DNA of 64,000 nt from Streptomyces lydicus (GCF_000717345.1 NZ_JNZA01000014.1:209780-273779), one strand, 5' to 3'; shown: positions 29,001 through 37,478, counted from the stretch's first letter. The notes: generated by a model not told the origin, from the letters alone. Program-made: numbers and translations.

Positions 29001-30135
29001 GGCCCGTGTGGCGCTGGAAGACCCGGTGCTGCTCGGCGTGCGACAGACGGGCGTACAGCGGGAGCACTTCGGTGCGCGGCAGCTGCTTCTTGTTGAGCGC
29101 GTCCGCGGTGTCCCGGATCTCCCGCTCGCCGGAGAGAAAGACCAGGATGTCGCCGGGCCCCTCGGCCTGGAGCTCGTCCACCGCGTCGCAGATCGCGGTG
29201 ATCTGGTCGCGGTCCGCGTCCTGCCCGCCCTCCTCCAGCAGGGGGCGGTAGCGCACCTCGACCGGGTACGTACGCCCGGAGACCTCGACGATCGGCGCGC
29301 CGGGCCGCTCGTCGCCGTCGTCCGGCGCGGCGGCCGGGGCGTCCCCGACCGTGGCGAAGGAGCCGAAGTGCCGGGCGAACCGCTCCGGGTCGATGGTCGC
29401 GGAGGTGATCACGATCTTCAGGTCCGGGCGCCGGGGCAGCAGCTGCGCCAGGTAGCCGAGGATGAAGTCGATGTTGAGACTGCGCTCGTGCGCCTCGTCG
29501 ATGATGAGCGTGTCGTACTGGCGCAGCTCGCGGTCCGTCTGGATCTCGGCGAGCAGGATGCCGTCCGTCATCAGCTTGACGAGGGTGTCCCCGCCGACCT
29601 GGTCGGTGAAGCGGACCTTCCAGCCGACCGCCTCGCCCAGCGGGGTCCTCAGCTCCTCGGCGACCCGCTCGGCGACCGTACGGGCGGCGATCCGGCGCGG
29701 CTGGGTGTGCCCGATCAGGCCGCGCACGCCCCGGCCGAGCTCCAGGCAGATCTTGGGGATCTGCGTGGTCTTCCCGGAACCGGTCTCACCGGCGACGATC
29801 ACGACCTGGTGGTCGCGGATCGCGGCGAGGATGTCGTCCTTCTTCTGGCTGACCGGCAGCTCTTCCGGATACGTGATCTCCGGTACCGCGGCGCGCCGCT
29901 GCGCCACCCGCAGCTCGGCCTCGTCGAGGCCCTGCGCGATCTCGGCGAGCACCGCGGCCCGGGCCTCGGGCTTGCGGATCCGGCGGGCGCCGTCGAGCCG
30001 CCGGCCCAGCCGCTGCTGATCGCGCAGCATCAGCTCGGGCAGGCGCTCCAGCAGGGCGGGAAGGGTGGGAGCGGTGGCGCCGGACGCGGCGTGAGCAGTG
30101 CCGTCGGGCAGGGCGGAGGCAGGCTGACTGGACAT
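26017..30135 (-). CDS. hrpA: ATP-dependent RNA helicase HrpA
   Basis: A 1372-residue DEAH-box helicase, full length for bacterial HrpA. Walker A is GETGSGKT (116-123), the DEAH box is IIDEAHERSLNIDF (213-216), motif III is ITSATID and motif VI is QRKGRCGRTSDG. The OB-like and HrpA-specific C-terminal region (DUF3418) fills the last ~600 residues. HrpA unwinds RNA and in E. coli rescues stalled ribosomes. The 50-residue N-terminus before LRDQQRLGRRLDGAR is Ala-rich. It is flanked by directly repeated tRNA-Asp genes and divergent from the next gene. Confidence 0.96.
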   Translation of the reverse strand: MSSQPASALPDGTAHAASGATAPTLPALLERLPELMLRDQQRLGRRLDGARRIRKPEARAAVLAEIAQGLDEAELRVAQRRAAVPEITYPEELPVSQKKDDILAAIRDHQVVIVAGETGSGKTTQIPKICLELGRGVRGLIGHTQPRRIAARTVAERVAEELRTPLGEAVGWKVRFTDQVGGDTLVKLMTDGILLAEIQTDRELRQYDTLIIDEAHERSLNIDFILGYLAQLLPRRPDLKIVITSATIDPERFARHFGSFATVGDAPAAAPDDGDERPGAPIVEVSGRTYPVEVRYRPLLEEGGQDADRDQITAICDAVDELQAEGPGDILVFLSGEREIRDTADALNKKQLPRTEVLPLYARLSHAEQHRVFQRHTGRRIVLATNVAETSLTVPGIRYVIDPGMARISRYSYRTKVQRLPIEPISQASANQRKGRCGRTSDGICIRLYSEDDFLSRPEFTDAEILRTNLASVILQMTAAGLGEIEKFPFIDPPDRRNIKDGVDLLSELGALDTKQKDPRKRLTPMGRKLSQLPVDPRLARMVLEADRNGCVREVMVIAAALSIQDPRERPSDKQQQADQQHARFRDESSDFLAFLNLWRYIREQQKELSSSAFRRMCRSEFLNYLRIREWQDIYSQLRTVAKSMGIHLNEEDAAPDHVHTSLLSGLLSHIGLKNAGLEGTKEGGGKNEYLGARSAKFAVFPGSALFKKPPRWVMSAELVETSRLWARVNAKIEPEWIEPLAQHLVKRTYSEPHWEQKMAAVMAYERVTLYGVPIVAQRKVNYGRIDPETSRDLFIRNALVEGDWRTHHQFFHDNRKLLGEVEELEHRARRRDILVDDETLFDFYDQRIPAEVVSGAHFDSWWKKQRHEEPELLNFEHSMLINESAEAVTKDDYPDSWRQGKLKFKVTYQFEPGADADGVTVHIPLQVLNQVSSEGFDWQIPGLREQLVTELIRSLPKPIRRNYVPAPNFAARFLDSTVPLQGSLTASLAAGLQRMVGVPVAAADFDTGRIPDHLKITFRVVDERRRKLAEAKDLEALRLQLKPKTRAAISKAFEEAAGRPARDGKGGRTGADDAQPPAGPEQRTGLTSWTIGTLPRTFETRRAGQPLKAYPALVDEGSSVAVRLFDTEAEQLTAMWAGTRRLILLNIPSNPAKFAQDKLSNQQKLALSRNPHGSIAALFEDCVTAAADRLIAARGGPAWDEESFRKLFDAVRADLVDVTLRTIQQAQEVLAAWQACERRLKETTFPSLLPSLADVKEQLAALIKPGFVTAHGAKRLPDLMRYLVAADRRLQQLPTNAERDRTRMAKVKEMQDEFAWLLEQFPPGRPVPAAALDIRWMIEELRVSYFAHALGTAYPVSDKRIVKAVDAAVPR

Positions 30136-30255
30136 ACGTCCCCCAGGATCTCACCTCGGCCGAACGACTGGCGAACCATTTGCCGCGCGGCCGGCCCGCG
30201 GATGCCGGGGCGCGCCGCCAGGGTCCCTGCCCGGGTATGTCCGACATCGGTGTTT

Positions 30256-30261
30256 TAGCGT
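30256..30261 (+). promoter_or_regulatory. Putative leaderless -10
   Basis: TAGCGT preceded by a T run, six bases before the ATG of the following membrane protein gene, with no ribosome-binding site. Confidence 0.45.
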
Positions 30262-30267
30262 GTCCGT

Positions 30268-31404
30268 ATGTCTGATCATCGCGGCGACCCCGGCCCGCGC
30301 GACGACCAGGGCCGGAACGGCGACCCCGGCCCGCGCGACGACCCCGGCGCCGCCGCCCCGCACGGTGCCCACGGACGGACCGGGACCACCGCGGAGAAGT
30401 GGGCGGCCTTCAAGGAGTCACCGTTCTTCCCCGCCTGCGTGCTGGTCCTCATCCTCGCCGCGGCGGCCGGCCTGTTCGCCGGCTCGTACACCTACGCCAT
30501 GGCCAACCCGACCCCGCGGCACATCCCCACCGCCGTGGTCGGCTCCCCCCGCGCCCCGCAGGAGAAGGCGTTCGTCCTCGGGATGGAGAAGGCGCTGAAC
30601 GCCTCGCTCCGGCTGACCGGCTACGCCACGTACGGCCAGGCCCGGCGGGCCGTCGACGAGCAGGAGGAGTTCGCGATCCTGCGCGACCGCGGCAACCGCG
30701 TGGAACTGGACGTCTCCGGAGCCTCGGGGGCGACGGTGGCCCAGCTGCTGGCCGAGGCCGGTGCGAAGGTCGGCAAGGCGACCGGTGTGGAGGTCATCCT
30801 CCGGGACATCAAGCCGCTTCAGCAGGGCGACCCGCGCGGCCTCGCGCTGTTCTACATCTCGCTGGCCGCCGTGATCATCGGCTTCGTCGGCGCCATCCAG
30901 CTCAGCGTGCACGCCCGCGCCCTCAACCCGGCCGAGCGGATCGTCTTCACCGTGGTCTACGCGCTGCTCGGCGCCTTCGCCATCGCGGCGGTGGTCGACT
31001 GGTGGCTGGGCGCGCTGCGGCTGCCCTTCCTGGAGTCCTGGCTGATCCTCGCGCTGACCATGTTCACCTCCGGCATGGTCTTCACCATGTTCAACACCCT
31101 GATGGGGCGCTGGGCGATGCTCCCCACCTGGGGGCTGATGGTGCTGCTGGGCAACCCGTCCTCGGGCGGCGCGGTCTCCTGGCCGCTGCTGCCGTCCGCA
31201 CTCGGCCACATCGGCCGCTGGCTGCCGCCGGGCGCCTCGGTCAACGCCCAGCACACCGCCGTCTACTTCGGCGGCCACCAGCACGCCTTCCCCTTCCTGG
31301 TGCTGGCCGGCTGGTCGGCGGTCTCCTGCGCCGTCTTCTGGGGCTGGCGCCACCGCCACCCCGGCGGCCGCGAGCTCGCGGGGGCCCACGCGGCGGACGG
31401 CTGA
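30268..31404 (+). CDS. Multi-pass membrane protein (ABC-2 / YhgE-like)
   Basis: A 378-residue protein. A Gly/Asp/Arg-rich cytoplasmic N-terminus (about 1-45) is followed by a first membrane helix (FFPACVLVLILAAAAGLFAG), a ~120-residue extracytoplasmic domain (about 75-190) and then five closely spaced helices to residue ~365. This one-plus-five layout with a large first loop resembles ABC-2/YhgE-type export proteins. No ATPase is adjacent. The start follows a -10 box at leaderless spacing. Function unknown. Confidence 0.75.
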   Translation: MSDHRGDPGPRDDQGRNGDPGPRDDPGAAAPHGAHGRTGTTAEKWAAFKESPFFPACVLVLILAAAAGLFAGSYTYAMANPTPRHIPTAVVGSPRAPQEKAFVLGMEKALNASLRLTGYATYGQARRAVDEQEEFAILRDRGNRVELDVSGASGATVAQLLAEAGAKVGKATGVEVILRDIKPLQQGDPRGLALFYISLAAVIIGFVGAIQLSVHARALNPAERIVFTVVYALLGAFAIAAVVDWWLGALRLPFLESWLILALTMFTSGMVFTMFNTLMGRWAMLPTWGLMVLLGNPSSGGAVSWPLLPSALGHIGRWLPPGASVNAQHTAVYFGGHQHAFPFLVLAGWSAVSCAVFWGWRHRHPGGRELAGAHAADG

Positions 31405-31437
31405 GGCGCGCCGACCGGAGCCGCGGATCAACAACGA

Positions 31438-31470
31438 AGAAGGCCCCGATTCAGTGAATCGGGGCCTTCT
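31438..31470 (-). terminator. Terminator of the tRNA cluster
   Basis: A perfect 15-bp stem (AGAAGGCCCCGATTC / GAATCGGGGCCTTCT) with a 3-base loop, followed on the minus strand by TTCGTTG. It may also end the plus-strand membrane protein transcript. Confidence 0.8.
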
Positions 31471-31481
31471 CCCAATGGGTG

Positions 31482-31556
31482 TGGCTGGGGCCGGGGTCGA
31501 ACCGGCGACCTATCGCTTTTCAGGCGATCGCTCGTACCAACTGAGCTACCCAGCCG
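31482..31556 (-). tRNA. tRNA-Phe(GAA)
   Basis: A 75-base cloverleaf: acceptor GGCTGGG/CCCAGCC, anticodon stem ATCGC/GCGAT with loop CTGAAAA (anticodon GAA), T loop TTCGACC. It is last in a Glu-Asp-Phe cluster transcribed on the minus strand; four bases separate it from tRNA-Asp. Confidence 0.95.
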
Positions 31557-31560
31557 CAGC

Positions 31561-31635
31561 GGTCCTGACGGGATTTGAACCCGCGGCCTCCACCTTGACA
31601 GGGTGGCGAGCACTCCAAACTGCTCCACAGGACCT
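31561..31635 (-). tRNA. tRNA-Asp(GTC), copy 2
   Basis: Identical over 75 bases to the copy at 25852-25926. Middle gene of the Glu-Asp-Phe cluster. Confidence 0.95.
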
Positions 31636-31682
31636 TGCATTGCGCGAAAGCGGCCTGAGCCAGTCTCGCACACGGTGATGCG

Positions 31683-31755
31683 TGCCCCCAACGGGATTCG
31701 AACCCGTGCTACCGCCTTGAAAGGGCGGCGTCCTGGGCCACTAGACGATGAGGGC
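31683..31755 (-). tRNA. tRNA-Glu(TTC)
   Basis: A 73-base cloverleaf: acceptor GCCCTCA/TGGGGGC (one G-U pair), anticodon stem CCGCC/GGCGG with loop CTTTCAA (anticodon TTC), normal T loop TTCGAAT. First gene of the cluster. Confidence 0.95.
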
Positions 31756-31837
31756 TGGTGGCCACCTTGGCGTCGTTACCGGCGCCGTCGGGGACGTGAG
31801 AAGCATATGGGATGGGAGGACCGTTCGCCAAAACGGT

Positions 31838-33511
31838 TTACCCGGGGCTGCCGGAAGGGCTCCTGGCAGGCGGCGAAACCGCGCCGGACGAGGGGCCGGA
31901 GGGCGGCGCGGACGGGTGACGCGGACGGGACGGCGCCGGCGTGGCGCCGGGCTGGTTCTCGCGGGGGAGGTGGCGGCTGACCTCCGCCCGGGAGAGCCCC
32001 AGCCCGCCGAGGGTGATCTCGTCCCACGCCTGCAGCCGCTTGGTCGCGCGGTCCAGATAGAGCACCGAAGCCTGGACCGGCGCGGGCTTCTTGTTCTGCA
32101 CCGCGCGCAGCCCGCCGCCGCCGGTCGAGCCCTCGACCATCAGCCGGGTGCCCCGGGGCAGCGTGGTGTTCTCCCGGTGGTGGATGTGGCCGGCCAGGGC
32201 CAGCGGGACCAGGCCGTCCGTCTCGGTCACGGCGGTCGGGTTGTGGGCCAGCGCGATGTCGACCGGGGTCCCGGCCAGCCGCTCGGTGCGCAGCACGTCG
32301 GCGAGGTGCCCGCCGGCGGTGCGCTCGGCCGGGTCGCCGGCCGCCACGACCGAGCGGTCCGGGGTGAACTGCGGATCGCCGATGCCCGCGATGCGTACGC
32401 CGGCGACCCGGGTGACCCTGCCGTTGTCGAGGACGGTGACGTTCCTGCGGCCGGTCAGGTATTTCTGCGTGGTGCGCGAGTCGTGGTTGCCGCGCACCCA
32501 GACGTAGGGGGCGCCCAGGGTGGAGGCCGGGTCCAGGAAGTGGTTCTCGGCGGCCGAGCCGTGGTCCATGGTGTCGCCGGTGTCGATGATCACGTTGATC
32601 CGGTACTGCTTCACCAGCGAGGCGATGATCCGCCAGCTGCCGGGGTTGAGGTGGATGTCGGAGACGTGCAGGACGCGCAGGGTGGTGGGGTCGGGCTGGT
32701 ACGCGGGCAGCGTCGACGTGGCGTCGTAGAGCTTGGTGACGTTGGTGACCAGGCGCGCCAACTCCTTCTGGTAGACGTTGAATTCGCTGACGATGCTGCG
32801 GGCGTTGCCGACCACGGACGGGGCCGAGGAGAGCAGGCCGGAGAACTTCGGCTCCAGGACCGACTTCGGGTTCCAGGTGGCGTACGCGGCGGTCGCGGAG
32901 GCGCCGAGCAGGGTGAGCGCCAGGCCGCCGGCGGCCAGCGCGCGGCGCGGGCGGCGGTAGACGGCCAGGCCCAGCGCGGTGGCGCCGGACGCCACCGCGA
33001 CGCAGGACTGCAGCGCCAGGCCCAGCGCGCCCCGGGTGACGTCATGGGTGACCTCGTCCTGCAGCCCGGCGAACCGCTCGGGGTGGTCGACCAGGGCCTG
33101 GGAGCGGACCGGATCGAGCCGGTCGACGTCCACGTCGAGCCGTACGGGCGCGTCATGGCTGCGCAGTTCCAGGTCGCCGAGCGGCGAGACGTTGATCCTG
33201 GTGCCGCCGGTCAGTGAGGGGCGCAGCGTCATGCTGGTGTCCATCGGGCCGACGGGGGCGCGGAAGGTGCCGAGGAGCAGCAGGCCCAGCCAGGCGCCGA
33301 GGAGGGTGACGGCCGTCAGGCCGAGCGCCCGGACCCAGGGGTGCGGCGGTTCGACGAGGACGGCGGTCGGGGGCGTACGGCGGGCGCGGTAGCCGCGGCG
33401 GACGGCCGCGGGCAGCGCGCGTACGCCGTCGAGGCGGGTACGGAGCAGCTGGCGCAGGGGGCTTCGCGGTATGTCGGGCTGTGGTGTCCGGGAGCGCTCG
33501 ACGCGGGCCAT
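31838..33511 (-). CDS. Membrane-anchored metallophosphoesterase
   Basis: A 557-residue protein. Three hydrophobic segments lie near residues 65-88, 170-192 and 200-220, with an extracytoplasmic loop between the first two; the calcineurin-like domain follows (about 280-520). Its metal ligands are seen in LRVLHVSDIHLNPG, IDTGDTMDHG, VWVRGNHDSR, ALAHNP and LAGHIHHREN, the full set for an active dimetal centre. The tail is Pro/Ser-rich. Substrate unknown; phosphodiesters or pyrophosphate-lipids are possible. The ATG at 33511 is chosen over upstream frames with no homology; no ribosome-binding site is clear. Confidence 0.85.
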   Translation of the reverse strand: MARVERSRTPQPDIPRSPLRQLLRTRLDGVRALPAAVRRGYRARRTPPTAVLVEPPHPWVRALGLTAVTLLGAWLGLLLLGTFRAPVGPMDTSMTLRPSLTGGTRINVSPLGDLELRSHDAPVRLDVDVDRLDPVRSQALVDHPERFAGLQDEVTHDVTRGALGLALQSCVAVASGATALGLAVYRRPRRALAAGGLALTLLGASATAAYATWNPKSVLEPKFSGLLSSAPSVVGNARSIVSEFNVYQKELARLVTNVTKLYDATSTLPAYQPDPTTLRVLHVSDIHLNPGSWRIIASLVKQYRINVIIDTGDTMDHGSAAENHFLDPASTLGAPYVWVRGNHDSRTTQKYLTGRRNVTVLDNGRVTRVAGVRIAGIGDPQFTPDRSVVAAGDPAERTAGGHLADVLRTERLAGTPVDIALAHNPTAVTETDGLVPLALAGHIHHRENTTLPRGTRLMVEGSTGGGGLRAVQNKKPAPVQASVLYLDRATKRLQAWDEITLGGLGLSRAEVSRHLPRENQPGATPAPSRPRHPSAPPSGPSSGAVSPPARSPSGSPG

Positions 33512-33631
33512 TGGTCGCGTATGCCCGGGCGGGGCGGTCGTTACGCCGGGGGCAACGGATCCGGTTGCGCTGCGGGGCGGCGGCCGGTCCGCGACCATCG
33601 GATCCGGGACCCGGTAGCGGAGAATGGTGGT

Positions 33632-33982
33632 GTGCTGGAAATGACGCGCGAGGAGTTCGAGGAACTGGTCGCCGAGGCGCTGGACCGGATCCCACCGGAG
33701 CTGACCCGGCTGATGGACAACGTGGCGGTCTTCGTCGAGGACGAGCCCCCGGCCGCCGACCCCGAGCTGCTCGGGCTGTACGAGGGCACCCCGCTGACCG
33801 ACCGCGGCGAGTGGTACGCGGGCGCACTGCCGGACCGGATCACCGTCTACCGGGGGCCGACGTTGCGGATGTGCGCCACGCGCGAGGACGTGGTCGCGGA
33901 GACCGAGGTGACGGTCGTTCACGAGATCGCGCACCACTTCGGCATCGACGACGAGCGGCTGCACGCGCTGGGCTACGGGTAG
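33632..33982 (+). CDS. Small zincin-like metallopeptidase family protein
   Basis: A 116-residue protein. The N-terminal half is acidic (LEMTREEFEELVAEALDRIP). The zinc motif is VVHEIAHHFGIDDERLHALG near the C-terminus: HExxH with a following Asp as likely third ligand, as in the Zincin_1 family. No signal peptide, so it is cytoplasmic. Substrate unknown. The GTG CTG GAA ATG context gives two starts; GTG 33632 is used because relatives begin MLEMTREEF. A GAGAAT sequence six bases upstream may be a leaderless -10. Divergent from the metallophosphoesterase. Confidence 0.85.
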   Translation: MLEMTREEFEELVAEALDRIPPELTRLMDNVAVFVEDEPPAADPELLGLYEGTPLTDRGEWYAGALPDRITVYRGPTLRMCATREDVVAETEVTVVHEIAHHFGIDDERLHALGYG

Positions 33983-34146
33983 GGCGCGCCGCGCGGCCGG
34001 TGGGCGAGGGCGCGGGGTTTTCGCGCGGGGCCGCGGGCCCGGCGTACGCGATCGGCCCGGCGGGGCGCGTGTCCTCAAGCGGTGGACGGGAGTTGGGCAA
34101 GGCGTCCGTGCCGCTGTCCCTGCGCTCCGGATCCGGAGGTCCCGCC

Positions 34147-34806
34147 GTGCGCCCGCGCCCCTGTCGTCACTCGTCCCCGATGCCACCCCCTGCCCCGGTG
34201 TCCGCTGCCCCGCCGCAGCCGCCGCCAGGGGCGGTGCGCTCCCGGGTCCTGACCGTCGCCGTCACCGTCTCCGCGCTGGCCGCGTCCCTGGCCGGCTGCA
34301 TGAGCGTCAGCGATGCGCCGCAGCCGAAGCGGCCCGGCAGTGCCGCACAGCACGACGGGAAGGGTGCGGCGCCCGGCCCCGGCGGGGTGACCGTGGACGG
34401 CCGCGGCGTCGGTCCGCACCGGCTGGGGCGCAACGGCGGGGCGCACCCGGCCGGCGGGAAGGGGAAGAAGGACGCGCCGTCCGCCGGGACCTCGGCCACG
34501 CCGTCCGAGCCCGGTACGCCCACCCGCCCGGTGCAGCCGTCCGGCCCGGAGCCCGGCGCGGGCGGCCACGGCGGCTCCGGCGGCGGGCCCGGCACCGCGA
34601 AGCCCTCGCCGTCGCACCCCGACCGGCCGACCCCGCCGCCCCCCTCGCCCGCGCCCAGCACCCCGCCCGAACCGCCGACCCCGCCGCCGAGCACGCCCGC
34701 GCCGCCGCCGAGCGCCCATGCCTCCGGGCCGTCGTCGGTCTCGCCGATGGCGTCGCTGATGGAGCCGGGGGAGCCCGGGTACCCCGGCGAGGAGAACGGG
34801 GCCTGA
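34147..34806 (+). CDS. Proline-rich putative lipoprotein
   Basis: A 219-residue exported protein. An unusually long n-region (about 30 residues) precedes the hydrophobic segment VLTVAVTVSALAASLAG and a lipobox Cys51 (SLAGC). The rest has no recognisable fold: residues 85-200 are Pro/Gly/Ser-rich (PTPPPPSPAPSTPPEPPTPP), a likely wall-spanning or disordered region. The GTG is fixed by GGAGGT seven bases upstream. ATG 34180 would shorten the n-region. It may be surface-exposed; function unknown. Confidence 0.65.
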   Translation: MRPRPCRHSSPMPPPAPVSAAPPQPPPGAVRSRVLTVAVTVSALAASLAGCMSVSDAPQPKRPGSAAQHDGKGAAPGPGGVTVDGRGVGPHRLGRNGGAHPAGGKGKKDAPSAGTSATPSEPGTPTRPVQPSGPEPGAGGHGGSGGGPGTAKPSPSHPDRPTPPPPSPAPSTPPEPPTPPPSTPAPPPSAHASGPSSVSPMASLMEPGEPGYPGEENGA

Positions 34807-35044
34807 AGGGCGCGTACGCTCGTCGGGGAGGGGTGGGAACGCGGTGGCCGGGAGGTCATTTGCCATCCGGGGGGCCGAGTGCGTATGGTGGTAGATCGTT
34901 TGATCCCATTTGCCCGGCGCCAGAAAAGAAGCGCGCCGCGTGGCGCGTTCTCTCCCTTGCCGTGGCTGACCGCATTGAGGCGGTCGTTGTGAAACACACG
35001 GAGTTTGGGCGCGTGCCGAGACTCCGGAAGGTTTCGCATTTCGC

Positions 35045-37249
35045 ATGTCCATTTCCACTGAGCAGTCCGTCATGCCCGCATTCGACGAGCAGGACGAGCA
35101 GACGGCCGCCGAGGTGACCTCGGCCGCAGCCGCGGTCGAGTCCGACGCCGACGCCGACACCGACGCCACGACGGACACCGTCACCTTCGCCGACCTCGGA
35201 CTGCCCGAGGGCGTCGTCCGCAAGCTGGCGCAGAACGGCGTCACCACCCCCTTCCCGATCCAGGCCGCGACCATCCCGGACGCGCTGGCCGGCAAGGACA
35301 TCCTCGGCCGCGGCCGCACCGGCTCCGGCAAGACCCTCTCCTTCGGTCTGCCGACCCTGGCCCGCCTCGCCGGCGGCCACACCGCCAAGAAGAAGCCGCG
35401 CGCGGTCATCCTCACCCCGACCCGTGAGCTCGCGATGCAGGTCGCGGACGCCCTCCAGCCCTACGGCGACGTCCTCGGCCTCAAGATGAAGGTCGTCTGC
35501 GGCGGTACGTCCATGGGCAACCAGATCTACGCCCTGGAGCGCGGCGTCGACGTCCTCGTCGCCACCCCGGGCCGGCTGCGCGACATCATCAACCGTGGCG
35601 CCTGCTCCCTGGAGGACGTCCAGGTCGCGGTCCTCGACGAGGCCGACCAGATGTCCGACCTGGGCTTCCTGCCCGAGGTCACCGAGCTGCTCGACCAGGT
35701 GCCCGCGGGCGGTCAGCGGATGCTGTTCTCCGCCACGATGGAGAACGAGATCGGCACCCTGGTCAAGCGCTACCTGACCAACCCGGTCAGCCACGAGGTC
35801 GACAGCGCCCAGGGCAACGTCACCACCATGACCCACCACGTGCTGGTCGTGAAGCCGAAGGACAAGGCGCCGGTTACCGCCGCCATCGCCGCCCGCAAGG
35901 GCCGCACGATCATCTTCGTCCGCACCCAGCTGGGCGCGGACCGCATCGCCGAGCAGCTGGTCGAGTCCGGCGTGAAGGCCGACGCGCTGCACGGCGGCAT
36001 GACCCAGGGCGCCCGCACCCGCGTCCTCGCCGACTTCAAGGACGGCTACGTCAACGCGCTGGTCGCCACCGACGTCGCCGCCCGCGGTATCCACGTCGAC
36101 GGCATCGACCTGGTCCTGAACGTCGACCCGGCCGGTGACCACAAGGACTACCTGCACCGTTCCGGCCGTACCGCCCGCGCCGGCCAGTCCGGCACCGTCG
36201 TCTCGCTCTCGCTGCCGCACCAGCGCCGCCAGATCTTCCGCCTGATGGAGGACGCCGGCGTGGACGCCTCGCGGCACATCGTCGGCGGCTCCGGCGCGTT
36301 CGATGAGGACGTGGCCCGGATCACCGGCGCCCGTTCGCTCACCGAGGTCCAGGCCGACGGCGCCAACAACGCCGCCAAGCAGGCCGAGCGCGAGGTGGCC
36401 GAGCTCACCCGTGAGCTGGAGCGGCTGCAGCGCCGCGCCACCGAGCTGCGCGAGGAGGCCGACCGGCTGACCGCCCGCGCCGCCCGCGAGCGCGGCGAGG
36501 ACCCGGACGAGGCGATCGCCGCCGCGGCCGAGGCCACCGAGGCGGAGACCGCCGCGGAAGCCTCGGTGCCGGCGCAGGCCGCCGCCTCCGACGACCGCCG
36601 TGACGACCGGGGCAACTTCGAGCGCCGGGACCGCCGCGACGACCGCGACGACCGCGGTGACCGTGGCGACCGCGGTGGCTTCAATCGTGACCGTGGCGAC
36701 CGTGGTGGCTTCAACCGTGACCGCCGTGATGACCGGGGTGGCTTCAACCGCGACCGTCGGGACGACCGCGGTGACCGTGGCGACCGCGGTGGCTTCAACC
36801 GTGACCGCCGTGACGACCGTGGCGGTTTCAACCGCGACCGTCGTGACGACCGTGGCGGCTTCAGCCGTGACCGTCGTGACGACCGTGGTGCCGGTGGCGG
36901 TTTCAACCGTGACCGCCGGGACGACCGTGGTGCCGGTGGTGGCTTCAACCGTGACCGTCGTGACGACCGCGGTGCCGGTGGTGGCTTCAACCGCGACCGC
37001 GGTGACCGCCCCAGCCGTCCGTTCAACCGTGACGACCGCGGTGGCCGTCCGGCCTCCGGTGGCTACCGCTCCGGTGGCGGCGACCGTCCGTTCAACCGTG
37101 ACGACCGCTCCGGTGGCCGTCCGGCCTCCGGTGGTCACCGCTCCGGTGGCGGCGACCGCCCGTACGGCCGCCGCGACGACCACCGTGGCGCTCCGGCCGG
37201 CTCCTACGGCCGCCGCGACGACAAGCCCCGCTGGAAGCGCAACGGCTGA
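35045..37249 (+). CDS. DEAD-box RNA helicase with long RDDRGGF-repeat tail
   Basis: A 734-residue helicase. An acidic N-terminus (1-45) precedes the Q motif (FADLGLPEGVVRKLAQNGVT), Walker A GRTGSGKT (90-97), the DEAD box VLDEADQM (near 198) and motif VI HRSGRTARAG (near 371). Residues about 430-500 look like a charged helix. From about 515 to 700 the chain is a tandem array of units such as NRDRRDDRGG, then GGYRSGGGDRPF-type units. Such RGG-like tails bind RNA and promote condensates in other helicases. The long 5' region suggests a leader, as in cold-induced helicases. A terminator follows. Confidence 0.93.
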   Translation: MSISTEQSVMPAFDEQDEQTAAEVTSAAAAVESDADADTDATTDTVTFADLGLPEGVVRKLAQNGVTTPFPIQAATIPDALAGKDILGRGRTGSGKTLSFGLPTLARLAGGHTAKKKPRAVILTPTRELAMQVADALQPYGDVLGLKMKVVCGGTSMGNQIYALERGVDVLVATPGRLRDIINRGACSLEDVQVAVLDEADQMSDLGFLPEVTELLDQVPAGGQRMLFSATMENEIGTLVKRYLTNPVSHEVDSAQGNVTTMTHHVLVVKPKDKAPVTAAIAARKGRTIIFVRTQLGADRIAEQLVESGVKADALHGGMTQGARTRVLADFKDGYVNALVATDVAARGIHVDGIDLVLNVDPAGDHKDYLHRSGRTARAGQSGTVVSLSLPHQRRQIFRLMEDAGVDASRHIVGGSGAFDEDVARITGARSLTEVQADGANNAAKQAEREVAELTRELERLQRRATELREEADRLTARAARERGEDPDEAIAAAAEATEAETAAEASVPAQAAASDDRRDDRGNFERRDRRDDRDDRGDRGDRGGFNRDRGDRGGFNRDRRDDRGGFNRDRRDDRGDRGDRGGFNRDRRDDRGGFNRDRRDDRGGFSRDRRDDRGAGGGFNRDRRDDRGAGGGFNRDRRDDRGAGGGFNRDRGDRPSRPFNRDDRGGRPASGGYRSGGGDRPFNRDDRSGGRPASGGHRSGGGDRPYGRRDDHRGAPAGSYGRRDDKPRWKRNG
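36650..37200 (+). repeat. In-gene tandem repeat array coding for RDDRGGF units
   Basis: Degenerate 27-42-base units encode NRDRRDDRGGF and its variants, later switching to NRDDRGGRPASGG-type units. The array is in frame and lies in the helicase tail. Length variation among strains is likely. Confidence 0.8.
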
Positions 37250-37311
37250 CCGCCGGCACCGTCCGCGGCAGCCACAAGCTGATCCGCAGCCCTGATCCGA
37301 AGGGCTGACTC

Positions 37312-37348
37312 CAGGGCCCGTACGCACGCAAGTGCCGTACGGGCCCTG
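37312..37348 (+). terminator. Terminator of the DEAD-box helicase gene
   Basis: A 13-bp stem (CAGGGCCCGTACG / CGTACGGGCCCTG) with an 11-base loop that can itself form a short stem, about 60 bases after the stop. Confidence 0.75.
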
Positions 37349-37478
37349 TGCGTTGGGGGCGGCGGCAGCCGGAGTGGCAGGGGCGCGCAACCCCGCCGCA
37401 ACGCCTGCCGGCGGCCGTGCGCGACCCTTCCGACCGGCCCGATCCCTAATGCCTTCGGGCTGCGGCCGATCCTCCGGC

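Noticed and set aside
25927..30258. Very long plus-strand open frame (1443 codons) opposite hrpA
   Set aside because: It is the antisense shadow of hrpA in high-GC DNA; it has no domains, and the minus strand carries complete helicase motifs.
36650..37200. CRISPR-like repeat array
   Set aside because: The repeats are degenerate, in frame and encode the helicase tail; there are no constant spacers or cas genes.
36600..37295. 231-codon Thr/Val/Ala frame inside the helicase tail
   Set aside because: A frame-shifted reading of the RDDRGGF repeat array; low-complexity output is an artefact.
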